DNA of 5,176 nt. Source: Alphaproteobacteria bacterium (lineage in GTDB: Bacteria > Pseudomonadota > Alphaproteobacteria > Caulobacterales > Caulobacteraceae). The stretch covers positions 1 through 5,176 of the forward strand of contig JAHINZ010000121.1 of the NCBI GenBank assembly GCA_018895795.1, read 5' to 3'. The notes under the pieces are model-generated. The model was not told where the DNA came from. It worked only from the letters and a program-made list of their open reading frames with translations, and searched no databases. Shown piece by piece: positions 1 through 5,176 of the stretch. Positions within the stretch are counted from its first letter, which is position 1. The number at the start of each line of letters is the position of its first letter. The position numbers and the translations under genes are program-made.

Positions 1-19
1 AATCCACCGGCCTGAAACG

Positions 20-48
20 AAAAACGCCCCGGCCGAGGCCAGGGCGTT
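20..48 (-). terminator. Intrinsic terminator of infC
   Basis: Read on the minus strand, AACGCCC (48 to 42) pairs with GGGCGTT (29 to 23). The stem continues inward through a U-G wobble (41/30) and GGC/GCC, closing on a four-base CUCG loop, for about 11 bp in all. The stem ends in a run of five T (24 to 20), followed by CG and three more T. The plus-strand direction has no T-run, so it points only to ending minus-strand transcripts. It begins about 30 bases after the infC stop codon. Confidence 0.85.
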
Positions 49-78
49 GATCTTGCGGATCTGGATCTTGGGTCGCTG

Positions 79-612
79 TTAGCGCGGCGCCAGGATCATT
101 ATCATCTGCCGGCCTTCCATGCGCGGCCCGTATTCGACCTTGGCCACTTCGTCGAAGTCGGTCTTGACCTTGATCAGCAGCTTCATGCCCAACTCGGGGT
201 GAGCCATTTCACGGCCGCGGAAGCGCAGGGTCACCTTGACCTTGTCGCCCTCCTCGAAGAACCGGTGCATGGCTTTGACCTTCACCTCGTAATCGTGGAT
301 GTCGATATTGGGCCGGAGCTTGATTTCCTTGAGCTCGACGATCTTCTGCCGCTTGCGCGCCTCGTTCTTCTTCTTCTGCTCCTGGAACTTGAACTTGCCG
401 TAGTCCAGGATCTTGCAGACGGGAGGATTGGCGTTCGGAACGATTTCCACCAGGTCCAGGCCTGCTTCCTCGGCCGCTTCCATGGCGGACGCGGTCGGCA
501 TTTCGCCTTGCTTCTCGCCGTTTTGGTCGATCAGCAGGACGCGCGGGACGCGGATTTCATCGTTGATACGCGGTCCGTCTTTGACGGGCGGCGTTTGCAT
601 AGGACGGCGAAT
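79..612 (-). CDS. infC: Translation initiation factor IF-3
   Basis: IF3 binds the 30S subunit, prevents premature 50S joining and proofreads the start codon and initiator tRNA. Counting from the first ATG (600), the N-terminal domain spans about residues 10-65. The IF3 family signature lies at 63-76 (K-I-L-D-Y-G-K-F then F and K), followed by a lysine-rich linker helix (about 70-86). The C-terminal 30S-binding domain (about 87-173) includes RFRGREMAH at 126-134 and ends in the typical MIMILAPR. Length is 173 residues from ATG or 177 from ATT, both normal. I chose ATT (612-610) because GGAG sits 8 bases before it, while the ATG is preceded only by pyrimidine-rich CGCCGTCCT. The extra residues I/M-R-R-P also resemble the MRRP beginning I remember from rhizobial IF3. 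The reading frame stays open to about 807, but that part does not look like IF3. The identity is certain; the start is probable. Confidence 0.97.
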   Translation of the reverse strand: MRRPMQTPPVKDGPRINDEIRVPRVLLIDQNGEKQGEMPTASAMEAAEEAGLDLVEIVPNANPPVCKILDYGKFKFQEQKKKNEARKRQKIVELKEIKLRPNIDIHDYEVKVKAMHRFFEEGDKVKVTLRFRGREMAHPELGMKLLIKVKTDFDEVAKVEYGPRMEGRQMIMILAPR

Positions 613-620
613 AGGGGCGG

Positions 621-624
621 CTCC
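621..624 (-). promoter_or_regulatory. Shine-Dalgarno that favours the ATT start of infC
   Basis: The minus strand reads GGAG, then CCGCCCCT (8 bases), then ATT (612-610), then CGC CGT CCT ATG. Eight bases is ideal for a start at ATT, but 20 bases separate GGAG from the ATG, which is too far. IF3 genes are known to use rare starts (AUU in E. coli) so that IF3 represses its own synthesis. That this applies here is inferred. Confidence 0.7.
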
Positions 625-673
625 GGTACAGTTGAAGGGTGTCGCGCGGCGCGACGGGGCGCTGCGAGAAAGA

Positions 674-704
674 GATATATGACCTGTCGGGCGCCCCCTA
701 TCAA
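674..704 (-). promoter_or_regulatory. Putative infC promoter
   Basis: On the minus strand TTGATA (704-699) matches the -35 consensus TTGACA at 5 of 6 positions. CATATATC (681-674) lies downstream and fits most of the Caulobacter-type -10 motif GCTANAWC as well as a TATA-like box. The gap before CATATATC is 17 bases, or 19 to the hexamer TATATC, which is usable though not ideal. It is the only AT-rich stretch in a very GC-rich spacer and would give a leader of about 50-60 bases before the ATT start. It was found by eye only. Confidence 0.45.
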
Positions 705-773
705 GCGGCGCGAGACAATGAGCCGCCGGCGCCGGCAATCCTTTTGGACGCCGGGCCGAAAGCCAGGCCCAAC

Positions 774-816
774 GGCCGGTCGCGAGCCCGCTCCGCGGCG
801 GGCCCAAACACCGGCC
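774..816 (-). other. Nested GC-rich inverted repeat after the GT9 gene
   Basis: GGCCGGT (774-780) is complementary to ACCGGCC (810-816). Inside it, GCCCGC (786-791) pairs with GCGGGC (798-803), giving a two-level hairpin that starts about 14 bases beyond the GT9 stop codon. There is no T-run on the minus strand, so it is not a classical intrinsic terminator. It could stabilise the 3' end of the glycosyltransferase mRNA or assist termination. In such GC-rich DNA, chance pairing is also possible. Confidence 0.35.
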
Positions 817-829
817 TTTCAGCCTCGGA

Positions 830-1798
830 TCAAGGCAGCAGCGACATCGCGGCGCTGGCCACGGTCGAGACGGGCAGGGCCTTGAGATCCGGCGACCGGA
901 TCACCGCCACGTGGCCGCGCGGGCCGCACAGGTCGGGATCGGAGGCGTCGGAGAACAGGGCGATGGTCGGGGCGCCGGAAGCGGCCAGCAGGTGGGTCGG
1001 ACCCGTGTCGTTGCCGACCACCAGGGCGGCCTTGGCCCCCAGCACGGCCAGTTGGGCGAAGTCGGTGCGGCCGGTCAGGTCGCGGGCCTGGCCCACCGAC
1101 TTCTGGATCTGGCGGGCCATGGCGCTTTCCTGCGGTCCGCCGATGATGACGATGTCCAGGCCGCGAGCCTTCAACAGCGAGCCCAGCTGGGCGAAGGCTT
1201 CGACCGGCCAGCGCTTTTCCGGCCGATGGGCCGACCCGCCGGGCACGAACAGCACATAGGGGCGCGGCGCGGCGGCGCCGGCCACTGGGCGGGCTTCCTT
1301 GTGGCGACGCAGAATCCACGACAGATCCGGCGGCGGGGCGTTGCCCGGCTCGGTGGGCGCGTCTGGCCAGATGCCGGCGGCCTTCAACTGATCGGCCTGA
1401 CGCTCCAGCGTGTGCATCTGCAGGCGGCCCTTGCCGCGCTGGGGCAGGGCGCAGCCCCAGGCGATCCCGCTCCATTGCGGCGGGAACGGACGCAGGGCCT
1501 GGAAATACCAGTTGGTGCGGCTGTTGGTCTGCAGATCGTAGACCCGGTCGTAGCGCGCCTGGCGCAGCCGACCCAGCATCCGGTTCAGGTCGCCGAAATC
1601 CTCAGGACGGCCATCCGTCTCGACCGTGTTGAAATAGGGGCTGAGCTTGGCCAACGCCTCGAAGGGCGGCGTGGTCAACAGGGTGATCTTGGCCTTCGGG
1701 TGCGCCTCGCGGATCTTCTTCATCGCCGCGAGCGCGAGCACGAAATCGCCGAGGGCTCCCAGTTTGATCACCAGGACCTTCTTGATCTCCTTACTCAC
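830..1798 (-). CDS. GT9 family glycosyltransferase, ADP-heptose:LPS heptosyltransferase-like
   Basis: This 322-residue GT-B fold enzyme belongs to family GT9, whose known members (WaaC, WaaF, WaaQ) add heptose from ADP-heptose to the inner core of LPS at the cytoplasmic face of the inner membrane. The N-terminal motif KLGALGDF (12-19) places Asp18 where the family's catalytic Asp lies. VPGGSAHRPEKRWP (185-198) fits the linker and donor-domain start, and GNDTGPTHLLAASG (262-275) is the conserved donor-site motif D-[ST]-G-x-x-H. No signal peptide or membrane segment is seen. The start is GTG at 1798, overlapping the stop of the upstream glycosyltransferase as GTGA. GGAG (1810-1807) lies 8 bases before it, and the coupling suggests co-translation. 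The N-terminal motif differs somewhat from textbook WaaC/WaaF, so the transferred sugar cannot be called and no gene symbol is given. Family confidence is high; substrate confidence is low. Confidence 0.9.
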   Translation of the reverse strand: MSKEIKKVLVIKLGALGDFVLALAAMKKIREAHPKAKITLLTTPPFEALAKLSPYFNTVETDGRPEDFGDLNRMLGRLRQARYDRVYDLQTNSRTNWYFQALRPFPPQWSGIAWGCALPQRGKGRLQMHTLERQADQLKAAGIWPDAPTEPGNAPPPDLSWILRRHKEARPVAGAAAPRPYVLFVPGGSAHRPEKRWPVEAFAQLGSLLKARGLDIVIIGGPQESAMARQIQKSVGQARDLTGRTDFAQLAVLGAKAALVVGNDTGPTHLLAASGAPTIALFSDASDPDLCGPRGHVAVIRSPDLKALPVSTVASAAMSLLP

Positions 1799-2976
1799 GG
1801 TCTCCGCTCCAAAACTCTGGCTTCAAGTACGCGTGCATAAACTTGCAGCGTGGCTTCGCACATGGCGTCCACTGAATACAACCGCCGAGCGCGGGCTCTG
1901 GCGGTTTGTCCCATGGTTTGACGCACGGCCGCCCCGGCGTCGCGGGCGACGACCAGCGCGTCGGCCCAGGCCTGGGCGTCGCCGGGCCTGACCAGCCATC
2001 CGGTTTCGCCGGGCAGGACGGTCTCGCGGGCCGCCCCGTGGTCGGAGGCCAGCACCGGTCGCCCCATCACCTGGGGCTCCACCGCCGTGCGGCCGAAGGC
2101 CTCGGGCTCCAGCGACGGGGCGATGGCCAGATCGGCCAGCAGATAGGCCGCGGGCATGTCATCGCAATGGCCGACGATCTTGACGTCGTCCCGCAGGCCG
2201 GCGGCGGCGATCTGGGCTTCCAGCTCGGCGCAATAGGCCTTGCGCCCCTGGTCGTCCCCGACCAACAGCAGCAGCACCCCGGGTGCGCCGACCGCTTTCA
2301 GCCGCGCCATGGCCTCGATCAGCAGGGCCTGGCCCTTCCACCGCGTCAGGCGTCCGGCCAGCACCACCTTCAGCCGCCGGTCATCGGCCGCGACGCCCCA
2401 GGCCTTGCGCAGAGCCTCGACCCGATCGGCGCCGACCATGCCGGGCTCGAAGCGGGTGAGATCCACGCCGCGCGGGATGGCCACCACCCGCGACGGATCG
2501 ACCCCGTGCTCCTGGATCACATGGGCGCGGGTGTATTCGGAATTGGCGATCACCAGATCGCCCTTGGTCATCACCGCGTTGTACCAGCGCTTCAGGTTGG
2601 ACCTGGCGTTATAGACCCCGTGATAGGTGGCCACGAACGGCGTGCCGGTGAAATGGGCGGCCCACAGGGCGCTGAAGGCCGGGGCCCTAGAGCGGGCGTG
2701 GACCAGGCTGACTTTTTCGCGGCGGATCAGGTCGATCAGTCGTGCGGCGTTGCCCAGCATGACCAGCGGGTTCTTGGACTGGGCCGGCATCTGGGCCAGA
2801 CGGCCTCCGTCGGCTTCCAGCCGCGCGGCCATGCGCCCGCCCTTGGTCGCGACCAACGCCTTGCCGCCTTGCGCCACGACGGCGTGAGCGACATCTATCG
2901 TCGTCTGCTCGGCGCCCCCCGTTTCCAGTTCGGGGGTGACCTGCAGCAAGGTGAAATCGGCGGGAAGTGCGGGCAC
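1795..2976 (-). CDS. GT4-type glycosyltransferase (GT-B fold)
   Basis: This 393-residue protein is of the glycosyltransferase group 1/family GT4 kind and likely transfers a nucleotide-activated sugar with retention of configuration in cell-surface glycan or LPS assembly. The N-terminal acceptor domain begins LLQVTPELETGGAEQ (10-24), with the common GGAE loop, and has TYHG (117-120). The C-terminal donor domain has IPRGVDLTRF (167-176) and LAGRLTRWKGQ (206-216). The E-x7-E donor-binding pair is Glu292 and Glu300 (EAFGRTAVE), and G-x-x-G-W-L-V lies near 323-329. No transmembrane segment is seen. The start is GTG at 2976, with only a weak GAGAG upstream. The frame opens just nine codons earlier at a TAA, so little N-terminal change is possible. 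It is the first gene of a two-gene unit with the GT9 enzyme, which suggests consecutive steps on the same glycan. Specificity is not predictable from sequence alone. Confidence 0.92.
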   Translation of the reverse strand: MPALPADFTLLQVTPELETGGAEQTTIDVAHAVVAQGGKALVATKGGRMAARLEADGGRLAQMPAQSKNPLVMLGNAARLIDLIRREKVSLVHARSRAPAFSALWAAHFTGTPFVATYHGVYNARSNLKRWYNAVMTKGDLVIANSEYTRAHVIQEHGVDPSRVVAIPRGVDLTRFEPGMVGADRVEALRKAWGVAADDRRLKVVLAGRLTRWKGQALLIEAMARLKAVGAPGVLLLLVGDDQGRKAYCAELEAQIAAAGLRDDVKIVGHCDDMPAAYLLADLAIAPSLEPEAFGRTAVEPQVMGRPVLASDHGAARETVLPGETGWLVRPGDAQAWADALVVARDAGAAVRQTMGQTARARARRLYSVDAMCEATLQVYARVLEARVLERRP

Positions 2977-3029
2977 GCGACTCTCGACTGAGTGACCCGT
3001 TTAGTTAGCGAAAGGATCAAGGCCGCGCC
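2977..3029. promoter_or_regulatory. 53-bp divergent spacer between GT4 gene and hydrolase
   Basis: The two start codons face away from each other across only 53 bases, so any promoters here must overlap or extend into the genes. Visible elements are AAGG (3019-3022), 7 bases before the hydrolase ATG; a minus-strand GCTAAC (3009-3004) that resembles the start of a Caulobacter -10 box; and one GANTC site, GACTC at 2979-2983. I cannot place a -35 at proper spacing for either direction, so only the spacer, not a defined promoter, is called. Confidence 0.4.
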
Positions 3030-3899
3030 ATGACCGAATACCCGGAGTTTCTGCTTCGCGCGGATAATCAGCGCATCGCCTATCGCCGCGTGGCGGGCGA
3101 GGGGCCGACCGTCGTCTGGCTGGGCGGTTTCCATTCCGACATGACCGGGACCAAGGCCCAGGTCCTGGCCGATCAGGCGCAGGCGACCGGCGGGGCCTTT
3201 GTGCGCTTCGACTATTTCGGCCATGGCCAGTCGGACGGCGCCTTTCGCGATGGGACGATCAGCCGCTGGCGCGAGGACGCCCTGGCGGTGATCGACGACC
3301 TGACGCAAGGGCCGCTGGTGCTGGTCGGCTCGTCGATGGGCGGCTGGCTGGCCTGTCTGGCGGCGATCGCCCGGCCCGAACGGGTCAAGGCCCTGGTGCT
3401 GATCGCCCCGGCCCCGGACTTCACCGAAAAGCTGATGGAGCCGGAGCTGTCGCAAGAGGCGAGGGCGGCCATCGCCCGCGACGGCCTCTGGATCCGGCCG
3501 TCCGAGTATGACGACGGCGGCTATGCGATCACCCGCGAGCTTCTCGAGGACGGCGCGCGGTGGTCGATCCTGCCCGGGCCCGTGCCGATCGAGGCCCCGG
3601 TGCGCGTGCTGCAGGGCGGCGCCGATCCCGACGTGCCGTGGGCCCACGCGCTGGACCTGGCCAACGCCCTCGAGAGCCAGGATGTGATCTTCACCCTGAT
3701 CAAGGACGGCGATCATCGGCTGTCGCGGCCCCAGGACCTGGAACGTCTGGTGGCGGCGGTCTCGGAGGCGAAAGGGCTGATCGAGATGGACGCGGATCCG
3801 GTGGCCCGCCGCCTGGCCCGCGCGGCGAGGGCGCGCAACGCCGCGATCGTCTCGGCCGAGCATTGGGCGGCGGCCGATATCGGGCCGGACGAGGAGTGA
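3030..3899 (+). CDS. Alpha/beta hydrolase, ABHD10-like serine esterase/thioesterase
   Basis: This is a 289-residue cytoplasmic alpha/beta hydrolase with no signal peptide. The oxyanion-side strand and loop VVWLGGFHSDMTG are at 28-40 and DYFGHGQSDG at 61-70. The nucleophile elbow GSSMGG (100-105) gives Ser102, the acid is Asp199 in GGADPDVPW (196-204), and His229 lies in GDHRLSRP (227-234), so the triad is complete. The SSMGGW elbow, the IRPSEYDDGGY region (155-165), the DxxVPW acid loop and DHR closely resemble human mitochondrial ABHD10, a (thio)esterase reported to act on acyl glucuronides and S-acylated proteins. The bacterial substrate is unknown. About 45 residues follow the canonical fold and form an Ala/Arg-rich then acidic tail. 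ATG at 3030 has AAGG 7 bases upstream. It is divergent from the glycosyltransferases. The small exported protein follows 87 bases downstream, possibly in the same transcript. Confidence 0.92.
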   Translation: MTEYPEFLLRADNQRIAYRRVAGEGPTVVWLGGFHSDMTGTKAQVLADQAQATGGAFVRFDYFGHGQSDGAFRDGTISRWREDALAVIDDLTQGPLVLVGSSMGGWLACLAAIARPERVKALVLIAPAPDFTEKLMEPELSQEARAAIARDGLWIRPSEYDDGGYAITRELLEDGARWSILPGPVPIEAPVRVLQGGADPDVPWAHALDLANALESQDVIFTLIKDGDHRLSRPQDLERLVAAVSEAKGLIEMDADPVARRLARAARARNAAIVSAEHWAAADIGPDEE

Positions 3900-3922
3900 G
3901 CGTCCGACGGGATGGCGTACCC

Positions 3923-3948
3923 TTGCTATTCGGAAGTCGCCATAGAAG
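3923..3948 (+). promoter_or_regulatory. Possible promoter for the small exported protein
   Basis: TTGCTAT (3923-3929) and CATAGAAG (3941-3948) are separated by 11 bases, the short spacing seen in Caulobacter-type housekeeping promoters (TTGaCgS, 10-14 bases, GCTANAWC). The -10 match is partial. It would give the gene its own transcript, starting roughly 30 bases before the ATG. Read-through from the hydrolase remains an equally good explanation. Confidence 0.25.
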
Positions 3949-3986
3949 GGTGGGCGCTCGCAGGTGCAATCCTTGATGGGCTTCCC

Positions 3987-4364
3987 ATGATTCGACGCGT
4001 GATGATCGCCACGGCTTTGGCCCTGTTGGCGGCTGGTCCGACCAGAGCGGAGGCGCCGGAGACTACCGAGGACCTGCGTTGTCTGGCGATCTCGTTTGCC
4101 GTGACCTCCAACAAGGACCCAGCGATTTCCCAGGCGGGCATCCTGTCGGCGCTCTACTATCTGGGCCGATTGGATGGACGCGAGCCGCGTTTCGAACTGG
4201 AGAAGCGCCTCAGCGAGCCAAACGTCCTCCCCGTCGGCAAGGCGTTGGAGGAGCTGGCCCAGAACTGCGGAAGCAAGCTGCAGACTCGAGGCCAGGAGCT
4301 GGTCGAGATGGGGGCGCGCATCTCGGTGATCGAGCAGGCGCGAGAGGCAAAAGCGGCCAAATAG
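3987..4364 (+). CDS. Small exported protein of unknown function with two cysteines
   Basis: This is a 125-residue protein with a clear Sec signal peptide: basic MIRR, a hydrophobic stretch at about 5-16, then GPTRA with likely cleavage after Ala21. The mature part is about 104 residues, probably periplasmic and mostly helical. It has DLRC (Cys32), a central YYLGRLDGREP (57-67), then NCGSKL (Cys94) and a C-terminal QTRGQELVEMG stretch. The two cysteines could form a disulfide. I associate the pattern DxRC ... YxLGRLDGR ... CG..L..RG..L with small uncharacterised secreted proteins of Sphingomonadales and Caulobacterales; this is recollection, not a search. An in-frame ATG exists at 3912, but it would put 25 non-signal residues before the signal peptide, so I start at 3987. 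The Shine-Dalgarno is weak (GATGGG region). The stop lies 5 bases from that of the convergent SDR gene. No function is assigned. Confidence 0.85.
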   Translation: MIRRVMIATALALLAAGPTRAEAPETTEDLRCLAISFAVTSNKDPAISQAGILSALYYLGRLDGREPRFELEKRLSEPNVLPVGKALEELAQNCGSKLQTRGQELVEMGARISVIEQAREAKAAK

Positions 4365-4371
4365 CCGCCTT
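4349..4371 (-). terminator. Hairpin over the convergent stop codons, likely terminator of the SDR gene
   Basis: On the minus strand AAGGCGGC (4371-4364) pairs with GCCGCTTT (4357-4350), including one G-U, around a TATTTG loop. The 3' arm runs into four T (4352-4349) and then GCC. The stem thus begins within the SDR stop codon and lies partly inside the last codons of the opposing gene. On the plus strand the downstream bases are CTTAT, a poor T-run, so it fits minus-strand termination best. The core stem is only 5 GC pairs, so strength is uncertain. Confidence 0.5.
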
Positions 4372-5176
4372 ATCCACCACCCTCCAAAATCGCCGTCAGG
4401 CCCTCGCGGTAGGTCGGATAGGCTGGCCGCCACCCCAGCTCGGCCTTGGCCAGGGCGTTCGAGACTCGCTTGTTCTCGGCATAGAAGCGGCGGGTGGCCG
4501 GCGACATCCCCAGGGCGTTGAACGGCAGGTCCGGCGGCACGGGAACCTCCAGCAGCCGCGCGGCGTATGCCATCACGTCCTGCGGCGGGGCCGGCTCGTC
4601 GTCGCACAGATTGTAGATCCCGCCGGCCCGGGGACGGTTCAGCGAGGCCAGCAAGCCCGAAACGATGTCGTCCAGATGGATGCGGCTGAACACCTGGCCC
4701 GGCTTGACGATCCGCCGACCTTCGCCGGCCCGCAGGCGGTCCAGGGCGCTGCGGCCGGGGCCATAGATGCCGGGCAGGCGGAAGGTGGTCACGGTCAGGC
4801 CCATGCCGCCGCCGACCTGGGCCCAGTCGCGTTCGGCCCCGACCCGGCGGGCGCCCTCGATCGACTGGGCCTTCAGGGGCGAGGTTTCGAACACCCAGCG
4901 GCCCTCGAAATCGCCATAGACCCCGGTGGTGGACAGATAGCCGATCCAGTCCGGGAAGGCCTGGGCCTGGGCGAGGGCCGGAATCACCGAAGCCAGGGCC
5001 GCGCAGCCGTCCGGACCGGGCGGCGAGGTGATCAGCACGGCCTTGACCCCGGTCAGGGCGGCGGCCATGGCGGCGCGATCGGTCGGATCGACCGGCGCGA
5101 TCCCGGCCGCGCGCAGCGCCGTCGCCTGCTCGGGCGAGCGCGCCGAGGCGGTGATCTCCCAGCCCTGAGCGCCCAA
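4370..5176 (-). CDS. Atypical SDR, NAD(P)-dependent epimerase-like protein (5' end outside window)
   Basis: The visible 268 residues are an extended, atypical short-chain dehydrogenase/reductase resembling the YeeZ group. The Rossmann glycine motif should lie just upstream and is cut off by the window edge. The first visible residues (LGAQGWEITASARS) look like the end of the first helix and the second strand, so the TTG at 5176 is an internal Leu codon, not a start. Further signs are YLSTTGVYGDF (about 79-89), where classical enzymes have the active-site Ser/Thr; the FRLPGIYGPG segment (about 132-141); RIHLDDIVSG (about 165-174); and YNLCDDEP (about 188-195). The usual Tyr-x-x-x-Lys is absent: the region after STTGVYG reads GARRVGAERDW. 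It may therefore be a nucleotide-sugar or other NAD(P)-binding enzyme with altered chemistry, or a regulator. Substrate is unknown. It converges on the small exported protein gene. Confidence 0.88.
   Translation of the reverse strand: MGAQGWEITASARSPEQATALRAAGIAPVDPTDRAAMAAALTGVKAVLITSPPGPDGCAALASVIPALAQAQAFPDWIGYLSTTGVYGDFEGRWVFETSPLKAQSIEGARRVGAERDWAQVGGGMGLTVTTFRLPGIYGPGRSALDRLRAGEGRRIVKPGQVFSRIHLDDIVSGLLASLNRPRAGGIYNLCDDEPAPPQDVMAYAARLLEVPVPPDLPFNALGMSPATRRFYAENKRVSNALAKAELGWRPAYPTYREGLTAILEGGG

Noticed and set aside
725..736. Perfect 12-base palindrome GCCGGCGCCGGC as an operator or attachment site
   Set aside because: GC-only palindromes like this arise often by chance in such DNA, and nothing nearby (integrase, regulator, second copy) supports a role.
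613..807. In-frame extension of infC up to a start at 807
   Set aside because: The added 65 or so residues are low-complexity Arg/Pro/Ala with no IF3 similarity, IF3 is normally about 170-180 residues, and the likely promoter lies inside this stretch.
911..1840. 309-residue plus-strand open frame opposite the GT9 gene
   Set aside because: Low-complexity antisense composition with no domain; the GT9 reading of the other strand is clear.
1906..2991. 361-residue plus-strand open frame opposite the GT4 gene
   Set aside because: His/Gln/Gly-rich composition typical of an antisense shadow; the minus-strand glycosyltransferase with motifs in the right order explains this region.
3912..3986. Longer start for the exported protein at ATG 3912
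   Set aside because: It would place 25 residues before an otherwise standard Sec signal peptide, and the segment overlaps the possible promoter.
2895..4607. 570-residue minus-strand open frame
   Set aside because: It lies opposite two well-supported plus-strand genes and overlaps both neighbouring minus-strand genes. It is Arg/Gly/Pro/His-rich with no recognisable domain, typical of a shadow frame in GC-rich DNA.
5174..5176. TTG at the window edge as the start of the SDR gene
   Set aside because: The protein would lack its cofactor-binding glycine loop; the frame stays open to the edge, so the gene almost certainly continues beyond it.

Overview
The window is GC-rich (mostly G or C at third codon positions) and looks like chromosomal DNA of an alphaproteobacterium, most likely a member of the Caulobacteraceae (Caulobacter or a close relative). 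The clues are the IF3 protein, whose N-terminus resembles remembered alphaproteobacterial sequences, several GANTC (CcrM-type) sites, GTG starts, and a small secreted two-cysteine protein of a kind I associate with Caulobacter and Sphingomonas. This assignment comes from recognising proteins by eye, not from a search.

Layout: infC (translation initiation factor IF3) lies on the minus strand at the left end and is followed by a strong intrinsic terminator. To its right, a two-gene minus-strand unit encodes a GT4-type glycosyltransferase and a GT9 (heptosyltransferase-like) glycosyltransferase. The two genes overlap by a GTGA and read towards infC, with about 217 bp between the GT9 stop and infC. 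That gap holds a candidate infC promoter and a GC-rich inverted repeat. A 53-bp spacer separates the GT4 gene from a divergent plus-strand alpha/beta hydrolase resembling mitochondrial ABHD10. Next on the plus strand is a small exported protein of unknown function. It converges, with only 5 bp between stop codons, on a minus-strand atypical SDR (NAD-dependent epimerase-like) gene that runs off the right edge. A hairpin covering both stop codons looks like the terminator of the SDR gene.

How the genes relate: the two glycosyltransferases are probably co-translated and act in the same surface polysaccharide or LPS-core pathway; their donor and acceptor cannot be read from sequence. IF3 is an independent housekeeping gene. 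The hydrolase, secreted protein and SDR have no obvious pathway link to one another or to the glycosyltransferases.

The most noteworthy observation is that infC probably starts at an ATT codon four codons upstream of the first ATG. ATT has a well-spaced GGAG and the ATG has none. This would match the classical IF3 autoregulation by a rare start codon. I see no phage, transposon, CRISPR, tRNA or rRNA in the window, and no evidence of a new multi-gene system.
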